Made by a program: the position numbers and the translations under genes. Below, piece after piece: positions 33,270 to 45,087 of a DNA stretch of 64,000 bases (positions within the stretch are counted from its first letter, which is position 1; every line of letters starts with the position of its first letter). The stretch spans positions 83,399,965-83,463,964 of the forward strand of contig OY821520.1 in assembly GCA_963682025.1 (NCBI GenBank), in the 5' to 3' direction. Origin of the DNA: Cordilura impudica (taxonomy: Eukaryota > Arthropoda > Insecta > Diptera > Scathophagidae). Under the pieces are notes generated by a model, which had not been told where the DNA came from, did not search any database, and was given only the letters and a program-made list of their open reading frames with translations.

Positions 33270-34704
33270 GAAAATGAAAACTAAAAAATTAAAAATAAAA
33301 AATGAAGAATGAAAAATAAAATATTAAAAATGAAAAAAAAAAAAATGAAAAATAAAAATGAAAAATAAAATGAAAAATAAAAAATGAAAAATGAAAAATA
33401 AAAAATTAGAAATAAAAAATGAAAAAATGAAAAATTAAAAATAAAAAATGAAAAATGAGAAATAAAAAAAGAAGAATGAAAAATAAAAAAAAGAAATGGA
33501 AAAAAGTGAAAAATAAAAATTAAAAATGAAAAATATAAAGTGAAAAATGAAAAATAAAAAATGAAAAATAAAAAATGAAGAATAAAATATGCAAAATTAA
33601 AAATAAAAAATAAAGAACGATAAATGAAAAATAAAAAAAAAAATTAAAAATGAAAAATGAAAACTGAAAAATAAAAAATAAAAAATAAAAAATTTAAATA
33701 AAACATAAAAAATAAAATGAAAAATAAAAAATGAAAAATTAAAAATAAAAAATTAGAAATAAAAAATGAAAAAATGAAAAATAAAAAATTAAAAATAAAA
33801 AATGAAAAATGAGAAATAAAAAAAGAAGAATGAAAAATAAAAAAAAGAAATGGAAAAAAGTGAAAAATAAAAATAAAAAATGAAAAATATAAAGTGAAAA
33901 ATGAGAAATAAAAAATTAAAAATAAAAAATGAAGAATAAAATATGAAAAATTAAAAACGAAAAATGAATAATGTAAAATGAAAAATGAAAACTGAAAAAT
34001 AAAAAATTAAAAATAAAAAATAAAGAACGAAAAATGAAAAATGAAAAAAAAAATTTAAAAATGAAAAATAAAAAATGAAAAATAAAAAATGATAAATTAA
34101 AATGAAAAATAAAAAATTAAAAATAAAATATAAAATATAAAATGAAAAATAAAAAATAAAAAATGAAAAATGAAAAATAAAAAATGAAAAATAAAAAATG
34201 AAAAATGAAAAAAGAAAAATGAAAAACGAAAAATTAAAAATAAAAAATGAAAAACGAAAAATGAAAAATGAAAAATAAAAAATGAAAACTGAAAAATAAA
34301 AAATTAAAAATAAAAAATTAAAAATAAAAAATTAAAAATAAAAAATGAAAATTAAAAAATGAAAACAGAAAAATAAATAAATGAAAAATTAAAAATAAAA
34401 CATGAAAAATGAAAAACGAAAAACAAAAAATTAAAAATGAACAAATTAAAAATAAAATATTGAAAAAAGAAAAATACAAAATGAAAACTGAATAATAAAA
34501 AATTAAAAATAAAAAATTAAAAACAAAAAAAAAAAATTACAAAAAAGAAAAATAAAAATTAAAAATGAAAATTAAAAATAAAAAATGAAAAATTTAAAAT
34601 AAAAAATGAGAAATAAAAAATGAACAAATTAAAAATTGAAAAATTAAATATACAAAATGACAAAATGAAAAACGAAAAATTAAAAATGAAAAATAAAAAA
34701 TGAA
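33270..34704 (+). repeat. ATGAAAAATAAAA minisatellite inside SatE, with a 354-bp higher-order unit
   Basis: About 1.4 kb of AAAAATGAAAAATAAAA variants. The marker GAGAAATAAAAAAAGAAGAA occurs at 33457 and again at 33811, with the neighbouring words (GAAATGGAAAAAAGTGAAAA, AATATAAAGTGAAAAATGA) conserved in order. A block of about 354 bp has therefore been duplicated. Confidence 0.85.
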
Positions 34705-36790
34705 TTTTTTTTTTAATTCTTTATTAATAAACATTCAGTTTACATTTTAAATAATAATTCTGATCCTACGAAGCCATTCGGCTTATCTGTAGGATGTAAA
34801 AATTATCTCAAAATGATTTTTTAATAGATTTGAAAATATTAAAAATTCAATAAATGTTTTTTTCTATTTTAAGTATTAAATTCAACATTTTTTTTTTTCA
34901 ATTATTTTAAGTTAAATTTTAAGAAATGAAATTTTAAAAAATATTAAATTCATTGCGAAGCTATAAAATGATCTTTAAGTTTCATTTTTCTTGTATTAAG
35001 ATTTGTTGTATTTAACAGTTCTAAGGGCAATTTGTTGAAAACGTTGGGCAATACGACGGATAGAGTGTTTTTGCCATAATTATTGCGATGACGTTCCACC
35101 TTAAATCTTCCTTCAGCTTGAAGTCTGGTATTATGTCCATGATCGATAGCATGTAAGAAGCGAGAATCATTGTAGAATTCGTTCATAAGGGTTATGCAAT
35201 AAAAGACTGTTTACGTTCAATATTCGTAATTCAGTGGCGATGTTTTTGTTGTTGGGCGTGTTTTGTGTATGGTTGTTGCAAGATATGTTGTTTGGCGTAA
35301 CGTTATTTTGCCTGTTGGTTATATTATTGTTATTGTTGGTTGTATTGGTGTTGTTGTTTATATTGTTATAATTTTGTGACGGGTTGTTTGAGGAATTGCT
35401 GTTTTGCGAAATGTTGTAGTTGTTGTTGCTGGATGTGTCATTGTAGATCAAAGAGTAATTCATCATATTACTGTGTTTTTGGCTTTTTAGAAGTATTTTT
35501 AAAATCTGGTTTTGCGTTTGCTGAAGGGATTTCCAATATGTAGCGCTTCCCCATGCCGTAATGCCATGTCTGAGGTAGGACTCAGCTAATGAAAAATATG
35601 CCTGTTTCAAAACATTGAAATTGGCACAATTACTTAGGTGGAAAAGACTATATGCTGATTTCCGTAATTTTTTGCGGAGATTTTGTATATGTGTCAGCCA
35701 TTTGAAGTTTTCGTCAACGTAAACTCCTAGGTATTTGTACCTATCTATAGTGGTCGAATTGTTGCTGTTGGTTGTGTTGTGGAGGCATTGAGTATCGTGG
35801 AAAATAAGTCTGATATTAGAGTGAACAAGATGTGGCGGTGTAATGTGCATTAATTAGGTTTTCGTTGCGTTTATTATAAGGCCGTTATCATGACACCATT
35901 TTGCCAGTTTGTTAAGCTCTTCCTGCATGATTACTGTAGCAGTATTTACGTTTTCGTGCGCTACAACAATTGCTGTGTCATCTGCATAGGCAAATGAGGT
36001 GCTGTTTTCAAGTAAGTTTAGCATTTCATTTGAGTATATTAAATAAAGAATGGGCCCTAATTTGGAACCTTGGCGTACACCGAAGTTAAGTGGCATTTCG
36101 TCGCTCAGCTTGTTGTCTACTTTGACTCGAAATGATCTAAGTTGTAGGTAATTTTTAAACCATTTTAGGCAGTCTCCTCTTATTCCATTTCTTTCCAGTA
36201 TGTCTAGTAAATTTCTATGGGACAAGGTATCAAATGCCTTGCTAAAATCGATAAACAGTGCCAAACAATGATTGCTCTTAGTTAAGCATCCATTGATATA
36301 ATTTGAGAAGTTTCCCAGAAGCTGATTTATGTTTTTTCCCTTTTGGAAACCGAATTGGTTTGAATTTATAATATCATACTTTTTCAGGTAATTTGTGAGT
36401 CTTCTAACCATAATCTCTTCCAGCACTTTCTCAATTACAGGTAGTATGGCGGTAGGTCTATAGTTGTTATAATAATTTTTTGTACCATTCTTATATATTG
36501 GGCGTATTATAGATGTTTTAAGTAATGTCGGTATGGTGGCGCTGTCTATACTTGAGTTTATGAAAGCAGTGTTTATTGGTGTCATATAACTAGCGTTATA
36601 CTTAAGATCTTTCGGCCTAATACCATCTACACCCGGACCTTTCTTTATGTTAAGGTTTTTCAATATTTTATATATTTCTTCTTCATTAGTAGGAGAAATG
36701 TAAATTGAGTTTTGCATTATATGTTGATCATATTGTAATGTTTTAATGTTGCAGTTGTGTATAATTCTTTGTACATTATCTTTTAAATTT
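34705..36790 (-). pseudogene. CR1-group non-LTR retrotransposon, 5'-truncated, nearly open
   Basis: The minus-strand RT domain runs from KGPGVDGIRPKDLKYN through NNYRPTAILPVIEKVLEEIM, NQFGFQKGKNINQLL, LALFIDFSKAFDTLSHRNLL, FGVRQGSKLGPILYLIY and FAYADDTAIVVA (catalytic YADD) to NGLIINATKT (35857-36717). A single in-frame TAA (35854-35856) follows, and reading continues LMHITPPHLVHSNI to about 35180. A frameshift then leads to the C-terminal piece NDSRFLHAIDHGHNTRLQAE, ending at 34950. Between SLIYNDTSS and IATELRIL lies a roughly 60-residue Asn/Thr/Ser-rich insert. The 3' end has AATAAAG and an A-run, then joins the array directly. The endonuclease domain is missing through truncation. The clade (CR1/L2/Kiri-like) is inferred from motif style. 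Confidence 0.85.
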
Positions 36791-36980
36791 AAAAATGAAA
36801 AATTAACCGCTTGAAAAAATAAATAATAATAAATATTTTTATATTAGCAGAGCCCCTGCAGTTGATTGCTATAAATGATACATAGATGACGCTTTCTGTT
36901 TGATTTTAAAAAAGTACCATAAAAAAAACTTTAATTAATAGATGTGTACACATCTCCCCTGTAATCGGACTCACATGATT

Positions 36981-37190
36981 TTTTTAAATAAAATATACCT
37001 TTCTTATAAAAGGTACTATTTTGGAAAAGGTATCGTATTAATAAAAGTTACTGTTTTAATAAAACGTACTTTTTCAATAAAAGGAAATATTTTTAATAAA
37101 ATGTACGTTTTAATAGAAGGTACTTTTTTATAAAAGGTATTTTTTTAATAAAAGATAAAATATACAAAAACCACAATTTTAAGAAAAGGT
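36981..37190. repeat. AATAAAAGGTACTTTTTT array, right part
   Basis: Continuation of 32878-33117 beyond the SatE insertion. Confidence 0.75.
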
Positions 37191-37790
37191 ACTGTTCACC
37201 ACTTCACACCTGAAGGAAAGGAACAGTCAAAAATATAGACTGAAATGAGAAAGTCGTGTCCAAAGATGACTAAGTCAGTTAGATCGGCTGGCAAGGTTAT
37301 GGCGTCTGTTTTTTTGGAATGTGCGTGTAATAATTTTAATTGGTTATATTCAAAAAAGAAAAACAATCAACAGCGAGAGTTTTGCTAACTTATAGCAACG
37401 TCTAATTGATGATATTAATGAAAAAAGGCCGCATTTAGTGAAAAAGAAAGAGCTGTTTTATCAACGCAATCCACCAGTTTATGCATCCACCATTGCGATG
37501 GCCAAAATCCATGAATGAAAGTTCGAATTGCTTCATAACGAACCTTATTCTAGTTTCCTTGGACTATTTTCTATTTCCAAACTTGAAAAAATGGTTCGAT
37601 GGTAAAAGACTTGCCAACAATAAAGAGTTGAAGTCTGTGGTTCTTGATGTAAACAGGGTATCAAAGCCATTGAATATCGCTGGGAACAGTGTATCGAGCC
37701 TGAAGGAGATTATGTTAAAAAATAAAGAAAATGTTTCCAAATTCTTTGTGTTTCTTTGCCAGGACGTGTTGTTTTAGGACTGTCCTCGTA
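37190..37790 (+). pseudogene. mariner (DD34D type) transposase relic
   Basis: HFTPEGKEQSKI, SCPKMTKSVRSAGKVMASVF (37200-37320), then frameshifted MAKIHELKFELLHNEPYS-like sequence and SLDYFLFPNLKKWFDGKRLA with NNKELKSVV (37545-37640), and VSSLKEIMLKNKENVSK. The DYFLFPNLKKW box carries the third catalytic Asp. The segment around the second Asp is badly frameshifted. The N terminus and both inverted repeats are missing. It lies directly against the GGTAC array. Confidence 0.75.
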
Positions 37791-39606
37791 AATAGGAATT
37801 ACAAGTTTAGTAAGAACTGATTTTGAGTTAAAATTTATATTGGGAAGAGTAAAATTTAAAACTTAAATTTTAAATTGAAAGAAATACCTTAAAGTATTCC
37901 GAAGGTAGCTAAAATTTAACTTACAGAATCAATAAAAGACAATTTCCATGCTATGATCAACCCATGTTAAATGCATTGGTTCTCATTGAAATTTTCACAA
38001 TATCCAGAATGGTTTCTATTTCACTTTTTTTGATGTTTTTTTTTTGGTTTGGATGGGAAGTTTGTTGAAATTTTGATAAAAATAGCTAGAAGCTTGATAC
38101 TTAAATTTTAATAGCTTTTAATGCCATGACACCAATTTCAATTCCCAGTATTTTTCACAGCTATCTTTAAGTAGTAAAATAAGATTGCTTGAAAAATGTT
38201 AAAATACTGATTCCATCTTACCTTTTATATAAACTAACCCTAAATTTAATACATTTGACTATAACATAAGAAATCATTCAAATATTCGTTCGTTAGATTC
38301 GTTAAAATCAAATTAATTCAACACAATTCTAACATTAATTGAATAAAAATGTCTGCAGAAGTATGAAAAAAAAAATGCTGAAATGTAACGAAGGAAATGT
38401 TTTCCTTTCAATTAAACACGCACTAATATCAAACAGACAGCACTTTTTATTTCCATTAATTCTATTCTTCACACAATTTAATATCCGTTTTATTTTTACA
38501 CTTTACCCAAAAACAACAACGAGTTTTATATAGAGAGAAACGCCTGTGATTTACTTAAAATGTTGCATAGACTCTTAGAACAGGGCGTTTCTAACGCCTT
38601 TAAATTTGAAAATGAAAAAACCTTGGTTCATTCTAGCAAAAATAAAAATGAACAAATAAAAGCATTAAGCATATTAAAACATTTCACTATGTAAAATAGA
38701 CTTTCTGAAGATGTCAGTAATACGGGTTTATAAACCCACTCTGAACGTTAAAGCAGTGACAAAGAAATTGAATAATAGCGGAAAAAAAATATATAAATAA
38801 ATTGTTGAAAAATGCACTTGAAAATAATATCACGAAAAGAGGATGTTTGCCTGCAGGACATAATGACAGTGACACAGACACAACATTGAGACAACACTAC
38901 ACCAAAAACCAAAATTGTACACACACATACACATACACGCTTATTTAGTCGAATGAAAAATTCCCTTGGAATACTAAACTCATCTTCAGTTATTTACACT
39001 TCAGAGTTTCACTCGTTTAGCGTTTGTTTTTTTGTTATTGTTCTTGTTGTCGTCTCATAAAAAATGACTCGTAAATCACTAGTTAACAAAAATATTTATT
39101 TTTTTTTATTTTTGTATCGTTTGAATTCTGTTATCATGGCTCGCTCTTATTGCGGTTGTTTAAGATTTTTTTTCTTGCAGATGTTTGTATATTTTTTCAT
39201 TTTTTGTCTAGTTTAACTCGTATGTCTGAACTGAAGTGGATTCGTATTGTGCCGGCCGGCATTTTTTTTTTTATCGATTTTCATTGCATTTAACTTTTAC
39301 TTTTTCTTTTTTTTTTCACAATTATCCTTGAAAGTTCTTTATTTATGCGATTGACTGGGTTTTCATTGCTTATCTGTGCGAAGTGTTAAATATTTTGTTG
39401 AAAGAAAAAGTTTTTTCTTTTTGTTGTTGTTGTTGGCATTGGATTCTGTATTTAGCGTATGTGTAGTCATGCGTGTCGTATCAGAGGGTATGAGGCTAAG
39501 GAATGGATATCCTTTCGTGTGGAAAAACATTTTTTTGCAGAAGTTTTTGAAAGAACAAAAATAATCTTATTTAGTCAGAGGGCTTTAGAAGAAATATTTA
39601 TGAATA
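37791..39606. other. Apparently single-copy intronic DNA
   Basis: No supported coding. (TTGTTG)n and T-runs lie near 39300-39440. The stretch is less repetitive than its neighbours. Confidence 0.35.
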
Positions 39607-39611
39607 TTAGC

Positions 39612-40415
39612 AGAGCCTAGCCCTCGAAATTTGAGTGCAAATTCTAGCAGATTTTATTTTTTCATTAAATTTTTTCTTTCAATGTTTTTTTTAATCTATA
39701 TATAGAAAAATTATGAATATTTAAATAAAATTCATTAAATTGTGAATTTTTAAATAAAATTCATTCACACAAAAGATATATATTTATATTTGTTTGTAAA
39801 TAAATAACTAGTATAGCCCAGCACTCGAAATTCGAGTGAAAATTCTAGAAAATATTATTTTTTCATTCAGTTAAAAAATTTATGAATATTTAAATGAGCC
39901 TAAAGGTATGCTAATCAATTTAAGCAATTCACTATTCAACACAGGGCTAGTCATATACAATTTAAATCATTATAATTAACAGGGTGTAACGAATTATTAG
40001 AAATATTTAATTTGATTTAATTTAATATATTTTTCAGACAGATAAAATATAAATTTTCTCCTCCATATGAACTATAACTATGCCAATTTTCACACTCCCT
40101 CGTGCCCGCATATTGCTTAAAAAGGGAACTAAAAATTTACCTTAACATATTAATATATAGATTTTATAATACAATTCACAATTCAACAAAAATTTAAAAA
40201 ATACACACTGCATTGTGTAGTTTTTTATGTACGTGTTAGTAGTAACTTTAAATGAATTTTACTTCAAAAAATGTACCAGATGGTGCACATCTGTAAATAT
40301 GGTGAACAGCCGCAAAGAATTACCTTTCAAATGGTATATTTTTTGACAAAATCTGTTAACAATTGAAGATGTAGAATATGTCACAAGAAATGACTTTGCC
40401 TATTATATTTTAAAG
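39612..40415 (+). mobile_element. CTCGAAATTCGAG short element: 5' fragment plus a degenerate copy
   Basis: A first 5' end (CCTAGCCCTCGAAATTTGAG at about 39615) runs only 90 bp. A second, AGCCCAGCACTCGAAATTCG at about 39815, continues to GTCACAAGAAATGACTTTGC near 40395. Two overlapping insertions or a duplication with internal decay are both possible. Confidence 0.55.
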
Positions 40416-40754
40416 TGAAATTTCTTTGATAACACTATTCTACAACTTTTGATTTTTGGAAGGTCCTGCAGTATTGCTGCATAATTTTGCACGCTGAGTA
40501 CATGTCAATTTTGAAATCTCACGATTAGTTTTCAAGATATTTCGATTATCAGTTAACACCCTGAATTTTCAGTTTAATCCTTCTAGTTTTTTTTACAACA
40601 TATAATGGATTTCGCTTTTTCGAAATAATACATAAACCAAATACTTCAATCAATAAAGTTTTGTAATCTTTGAATATGTCCTGAAATATTTGAATAACAA
40701 ATCGAATTTTTGATATAAATTTCAATATTATTTATGTATGAAATAGTGGGTTTT

Positions 40755-41235
40755 ATATAAAAGGGCCGAATAAGAGTGCGGGGTTTAATTTAAAAAAAAT
40801 AGCATTTTTCTAAGCGAATGATAATATTTTTATTGCATTGTAAAGTTGACATGTTCCAATTATGTATGGAATACAATATTCTGCATATGGCCCCCGCGGC
40901 TCTAAATACAGTCCCTCGTTCTCTTCGTGAAATTTTCGATGACATTTTGTAAGGGTGTGGCTCTATCTCACCGATCACCTAAGGGATTTCAAAGAAGTAA
41001 ACTCCATAGAGAGGAATCGGCGTTAAATCGCACGATCTTGGCGGCCAATAGACATCGGAATTTAAGGATATGATTCGTTGATCCATTAAATCAATTGTTT
41101 CGTGCATGATTAGGCAGGTGGCTCCATTCTGCTGAAAACACATGTCCATACTATCCAGCTGAGACCATAAGAACTTTGTTATCATGGTCCTGTTACGAAT
41201 GCCATTCATAGTCGTGCAGTCTTATTGGGCCACCA
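40755..41235 (-). pseudogene. DD41D (rosa-like) mariner C-terminal relic
   Basis: The minus strand gives SQLDSMDMCFQQNGATC (second catalytic Asp changed to Asn), RIISLNSDVYWPPRSCDLTP, then VIGEIEPHPYKMSSKISRRE and SRGGHMQNIVFHT across frameshifts. The spacing and WPPRSCDLTP box put it with 9546-11000 and 14345-15104. The N-terminal half is absent. Confidence 0.75.
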
Positions 41236-41427
41236 CTTATATTAAAACTAATGTTGGATTCTATTTAGCAATAAAAACAAATAAATTTTAATCCCGATCT
41301 TCATTAATTTTACTATTCTTTTTCACTTAGATCCATAGATGGTTAATATTAGGCCCTTATGAAAATGTTATTATTATTTATTGCTTATTATTCATTATTT
41401 TATATTTTAAAGCAATAACAAATAAGG

Positions 41428-41812
41428 AAGCAAATTATAGTGGGTCTAAACTGACTTAACGATATCTTATACCATGCGCTTAGAGAAATGGACCTATAGG
41501 ACAATTCTTAGTCATAGCCCCCATATACAGCTGCTTCCCGATCTTCACTTAAACAAAAAAAATCACAGATTTTTCTCAAATTTGGTTTGTATATTTTTTT
41601 GCAAAAAAAAAAAAAAAATAAGTGATCTTACCAAATATGGTCAGGAGCGGTGCATTTTTCGACCTAGTCCCCATATGAATATAGCATCCAATATGAACTT
41701 ATTCATAATCTAAGATTCAAAAAAATTAATAACAATGCCACTCAAATTGGCTTATGTTTATTTTCTATTAGTTGGACCTAAGAGAGACAGGATATAATTT
41801 TCTTACTCGTAT
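41428..41812. mobile_element. INE-like element rearranged head-to-head
   Basis: The first 55 bp reads in plus orientation (AAGCAAATTATAGTGGGTCT, then TATACCATGCGCTTAGAGA). From about 41490 the sequence runs in minus orientation (GACAATTCTTAGTCATAGCC to GAGAGACAGGATATAATTTT CTTACTCGT). The same 5' end is thus present at both extremities, giving a foldback of one INE-like unit with the GGAC tract lost. Confidence 0.7.
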
Positions 41813-42150
41813 ATTTATGAATCAAAAGCCATATCTAAATATTTTGAAAAAAAATTTGTTTGTAAGATTTGGTCATGGTGACGATTGGTATTTTTACAAA
41901 GACAAAGCTTACAATGTAAGCTCCTGGCTTGTGTACAATTATTTATACATTATGGAAACGCCTCCCTAAAGCTCTGATATTAACCCAATTGAGAATTTAT
42001 ATGATTATTTTAGACATCGGCTCAATAATCCCAAAAAGACTTGAATAATTGCAGAATATCAGTCCTAAATATTGCAGAAAACCAGTACAATACAAAGTAC
42101 TAGCTGCAAGTATGTTACTATAAATATTAAAATATGTTGTCCTAGTTTGG
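41812..42150 (+). pseudogene. Tc1-like (DD34E) transposase C-terminal relic
   Basis: MNQKPYLNILKKNLFVRFGH, then DDWYFYKDKAYNVSSWLVYN and METPP-SSDINPIENLYDYF. The catalytic Glu is in NPIEN. The segment QDND-H expected around the second Asp is collapsed to YKD. The sequence ends near a SatE insertion. It is N-terminally truncated. Confidence 0.7.
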
Positions 42151-42191
42151 TTTGCTCGTGTTTCTTCTTACTGTGAGCGTTGGAAAAAAAA

Positions 42192-44424
42192 ATCATGTGG
42201 GACCGATCACAAGGGAGATGTGTAAACATCTAGTAATTAAAGATTTTTTCTGGGACTTTTTTAAAATCAAACGGAAAGGTTTATCATCTATGTATCACTT
42301 ATATAAATCAACTGCAGGGGCTCTGCTAATATAAAAATATTTATTATTTTTTGTTATTTCAACCGGTTAATTTTTAATTTTTAGTTTTTTATTTTTCGTC
42401 TTTCATTTTTCGTTTTTTCATTTTTTGTTTTTCATTTGTGATTTTTCATTTTTTATTTTTCATTTTCCATTTTTAATTTTTTATTTTTCATTTTTCATTT
42501 TTTATTTTTTATTTTTTATTTTTAATTTTTCATTTTTTATTTTTCATTTTCCATTTTTAATTTTTTATTTTTAATTTTTTAGTTTTCATTTTTCGTTTTT
42601 CATTTTTAATTATTTATTTTTTATATTTCATTTTTCATTTTTTATTTTTCATTTTTCATTTTTCATTTTTGGTTTTTCATTTATCTTTTTTTATTTTTCA
42701 GTTTTAATTTTTAATTTTTTATTTTTAATTTTTTATTTTTCATTGTTTATTTTTCATTTTTTCGTTTTCATTTTTCGTTTTTCATTTTTCATTTTTTATT
42801 TTTTATTTTTCGTTTTTCATTTTTGGTTTTTAATTTTTTATTTTTCATTTTTGGTTTTTCATTTCTCTTTTTTTATTTTTCATTTTTTATTTTTAATTTT
42901 TTATTTTTAATTTTTAATTTTTAATTTTTCATTTTTCATTTTCCATTTCTAATTTTTTATTTTTAATTTTTTATTTTTCATTTGTTATTTTTCATTTTTA
43001 ATTTTTCATTTTTTAGTTTTCATTTTTCGTTTTTCCATTTTTCATTTTTTATTTTTTATTTTTCATTTTTGGTTTTTCATTTTTTATTTTTCATTTTTGG
43101 TTTTTCATTTCTCTTTTTTTATTTTTCAGTTCTCATTTTTCATTTGTTATTTTTTATTTTTAATTTTTAATTTTTAATTTTTAATTTTTAATTTTTAATT
43201 TTTAATTTTTAATTTTTAATTTTTAATTTTTAATTTTTAATTTTTAATTTTTAATTTTTAATTTTTAATTTTTAATTTTTAATTTTTAATTTTTAATTTT
43301 TAATTTTTAATTTTTAATTTTTAATTTTTAATTTTTAATTTTTAATTTTTAATTTTTAATTTTTAATTTTTAATTTTTAATTTTTAATTTTTAATTTTTA
43401 ATTTTTAATTTTTAATTTTTAATTTTTAATTTTTAATTTTTAATTTTTAATTTTTAATTTTTAATTTTTCAGTTTACATTTTTCATTTTTATTTTTTAAT
43501 TTTCGTTTGTTATTTTTCGCTTTTCATTTTTTAGATTTCATTTTTCGTTTTTCTTTCATTTCTTACTTTTCATTTCTTATTTTTCATTTTTTATTTTTCA
43601 TTTTTCATTTTTCAGTTTACATTTTTCATTTTTATTTTTTATTTTTCGTTTATTATTTTTCGTTTTTCATTTTTTATTTTTTATTTTTAATTTTTTATTT
43701 TTCATTTGTTATTTTTCATTTTTGATTTTTCATTTTTTAGTTTTCATTTTTCATTTTTATTTTTATTTTTTATTTTTCATTTTTATTTTTAATTTTTTAT
43801 TTTTCATTTTTGATTTTCGGTTTTTCATTTCTCTTTTTTTATTTTTCAGTTTTCATTTTTCATTTTTTATTTTTTATATTTAATTTTTTATTTATCATTT
43901 TTCATTTTTAATTTTTTATTTTTCATTTTTCAGTTTACATTTTTCATTTTCATTTTTTATTTTTCGTTTTCCATTTTTTATTTTTTATTTTTCATTTTTT
44001 AGTTTTAATTTTTCGTTTTTCATTTTTCGTTTTTGGTTTTTCATTTCTCTTTTTTTATTTTTCAGTTTTCATTTTTAATTTTTTATATTTTATTTTTAAT
44101 TTTTTATTTTTCATTTTTTATTTTTCAGTTTTCTTTTTTATCTTTCATGTTTTACTTTTCATTTTTCATTTTCCATTTTCCATTTTCATTTTTATTTTTC
44201 ATTTTTTATTTTTCATTTTACATTTTTCATTTCAGTTTTAAGTTTTATTTTAATTTTCCATTTTTTATTTTTCATTTTTCATTTTCAAACAGGTCAAACA
44301 TATCATAATTTTTTCACTAATACAACACACCGATTTTGTATTACGTCTCACATGTTACGCTGTTGTTGTGATTGTATTGAAAAATAGAAATTTAGCCCCC
44401 TGCGCATATAGATGTTTACACATC
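42192..44424 (-). mobile_element. SatE element with the longest minisatellite
   Basis: The plus strand shows the right terminus first (AATCATGTGGGACCGATCAC, AGATGTGTAAACATCTAGT), ACTGCAGGGGCTCTGCTAAT and ATTTCAACCGGTTAA. An array follows at 42372-44287, then CATTTTCAAACAGG, CATAATTTTTTCACTAATAC and CACATGTTACGCTGTTG. It ends with the left terminus CCCCCTGCGCATATAGATGT TTACACATC. Orientation is therefore opposite to the other three copies. It lies between two Tc1-type relics and touches the 5' end of the second one. Confidence 0.85.
43156..43469. repeat. Perfect (ATTTTTA)n heptamer run, about 45 units
   Basis: About 314 bp of uninterrupted ATTTTTA repeats inside the otherwise mixed ATTTTTC/ATTTTTT array of the SatE copy. 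The homogeneity points to a recent slippage expansion. Confidence 0.95.
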
Positions 44425-44699
44425 AAAAAGTAAACACCAATTTTTAATCTTTAAATTGTCTTATTGCAGAGTTTACTACTGTACCATTTGAATAGTGACT
44501 ACTATAAAACATGAAATCAAATAAAGTGGCAACATTACACAATTCTATCGAAAATGAAAATGAGATTTGACGCGTCAAAATAAAGTAAACAGTAGTAACA
44601 CTTACTTCGCAATTTTATATTTAGGGGAAGAACCTAAACCTTTTGCGACAAATTTGAATCGATCTTTACTAAAAATTGTTTTATGATTTGTACTAATTA

Positions 44700-45087
44700 A
44701 TAATCTATAATATTAAACGGCTAGGCGATTTCTTGTGACTGATGTTTTGTTCTACCGTTTTATCCCGATTTTGACCAAACGTATATTATTTGAAAGGTAT
44801 TTGTTTTCAGCCGTTTTGCAGATATACAGATTTTTAAATTTTTTCCTTTATTTTGAGTAAATTGCAATTGAAGTTGCTACTAACACATACATAAAATTAT
44901 ACAATGCTATGTGTGTGTTTATTTAATTTGTTAATGTGTTTGTAATAAAAATGAGTTTGTTTTTTGTGTTGATTTGTGAATTGGTTATAATTGATTAGCA
45001 TATTTTTAGGGTCTTTATTTAAAGAAAAAATAAAATTTCCTAGAATTTGCGCTCGAATTTCGAGGGCTAGAATCTGCTAGTAACTAA
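44700..45087 (-). mobile_element. CTCGAAATTCGAG short element nested in the Tc1 relic
   Basis: The plus strand reads CTATAATATTAAACGGCTAG then GCGATTTCTTGTGACTGATG, through to GCTCGAATTTCGAGGGCTAG then AATCTGCTAGTAA. This is the reverse of 50186-50567. No target duplication beyond a possible T. Confidence 0.75.

Larger units (their letters stand above)
33118..36980 (+). mobile_element. SatE element carrying a minisatellite and an inserted LINE
   Basis: The left end GATGTGTAAACATCTATACT then GCAGGGGGGGTAAATTTC is followed by the shared block GTATTGGTGAAAAAATTATG and AATAACCTGTTTGAAAATG, then the array 33270-34704. Within the array a CR1-group LINE is inserted (34705-36790). The right side resumes AATTAACCGCTTG, TATTAGCAGAGCCCCTGCAG and ATACATAGATGACGCTTTC. 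It ends TAGATGTGTACACATCTCCC, then AATCGGACTCACATGATT. The outer flanks are both GGTAC array. Confidence 0.85.

Noticed and set aside
38339..39564. Short open frames as spri exons
   Set aside because: No acceptor/donor pair with matching phase and no SH2, VPS9 or RA-domain residues were seen.
43156..43469. Telomere-like repeat
   Set aside because: Diptera of this group do not use a TTTTTAA telomere repeat, and the run is embedded in a mobile minisatellite.
42372..44287. Long Phe/Ile/Ser-rich open frames (for example FIFHFSFFIFHF-type) in several places
   Set aside because: They are translations of the ATTTTTC/ATTTTTA minisatellite, lack stops only because of the repeat composition, and recur in all SatE arrays.
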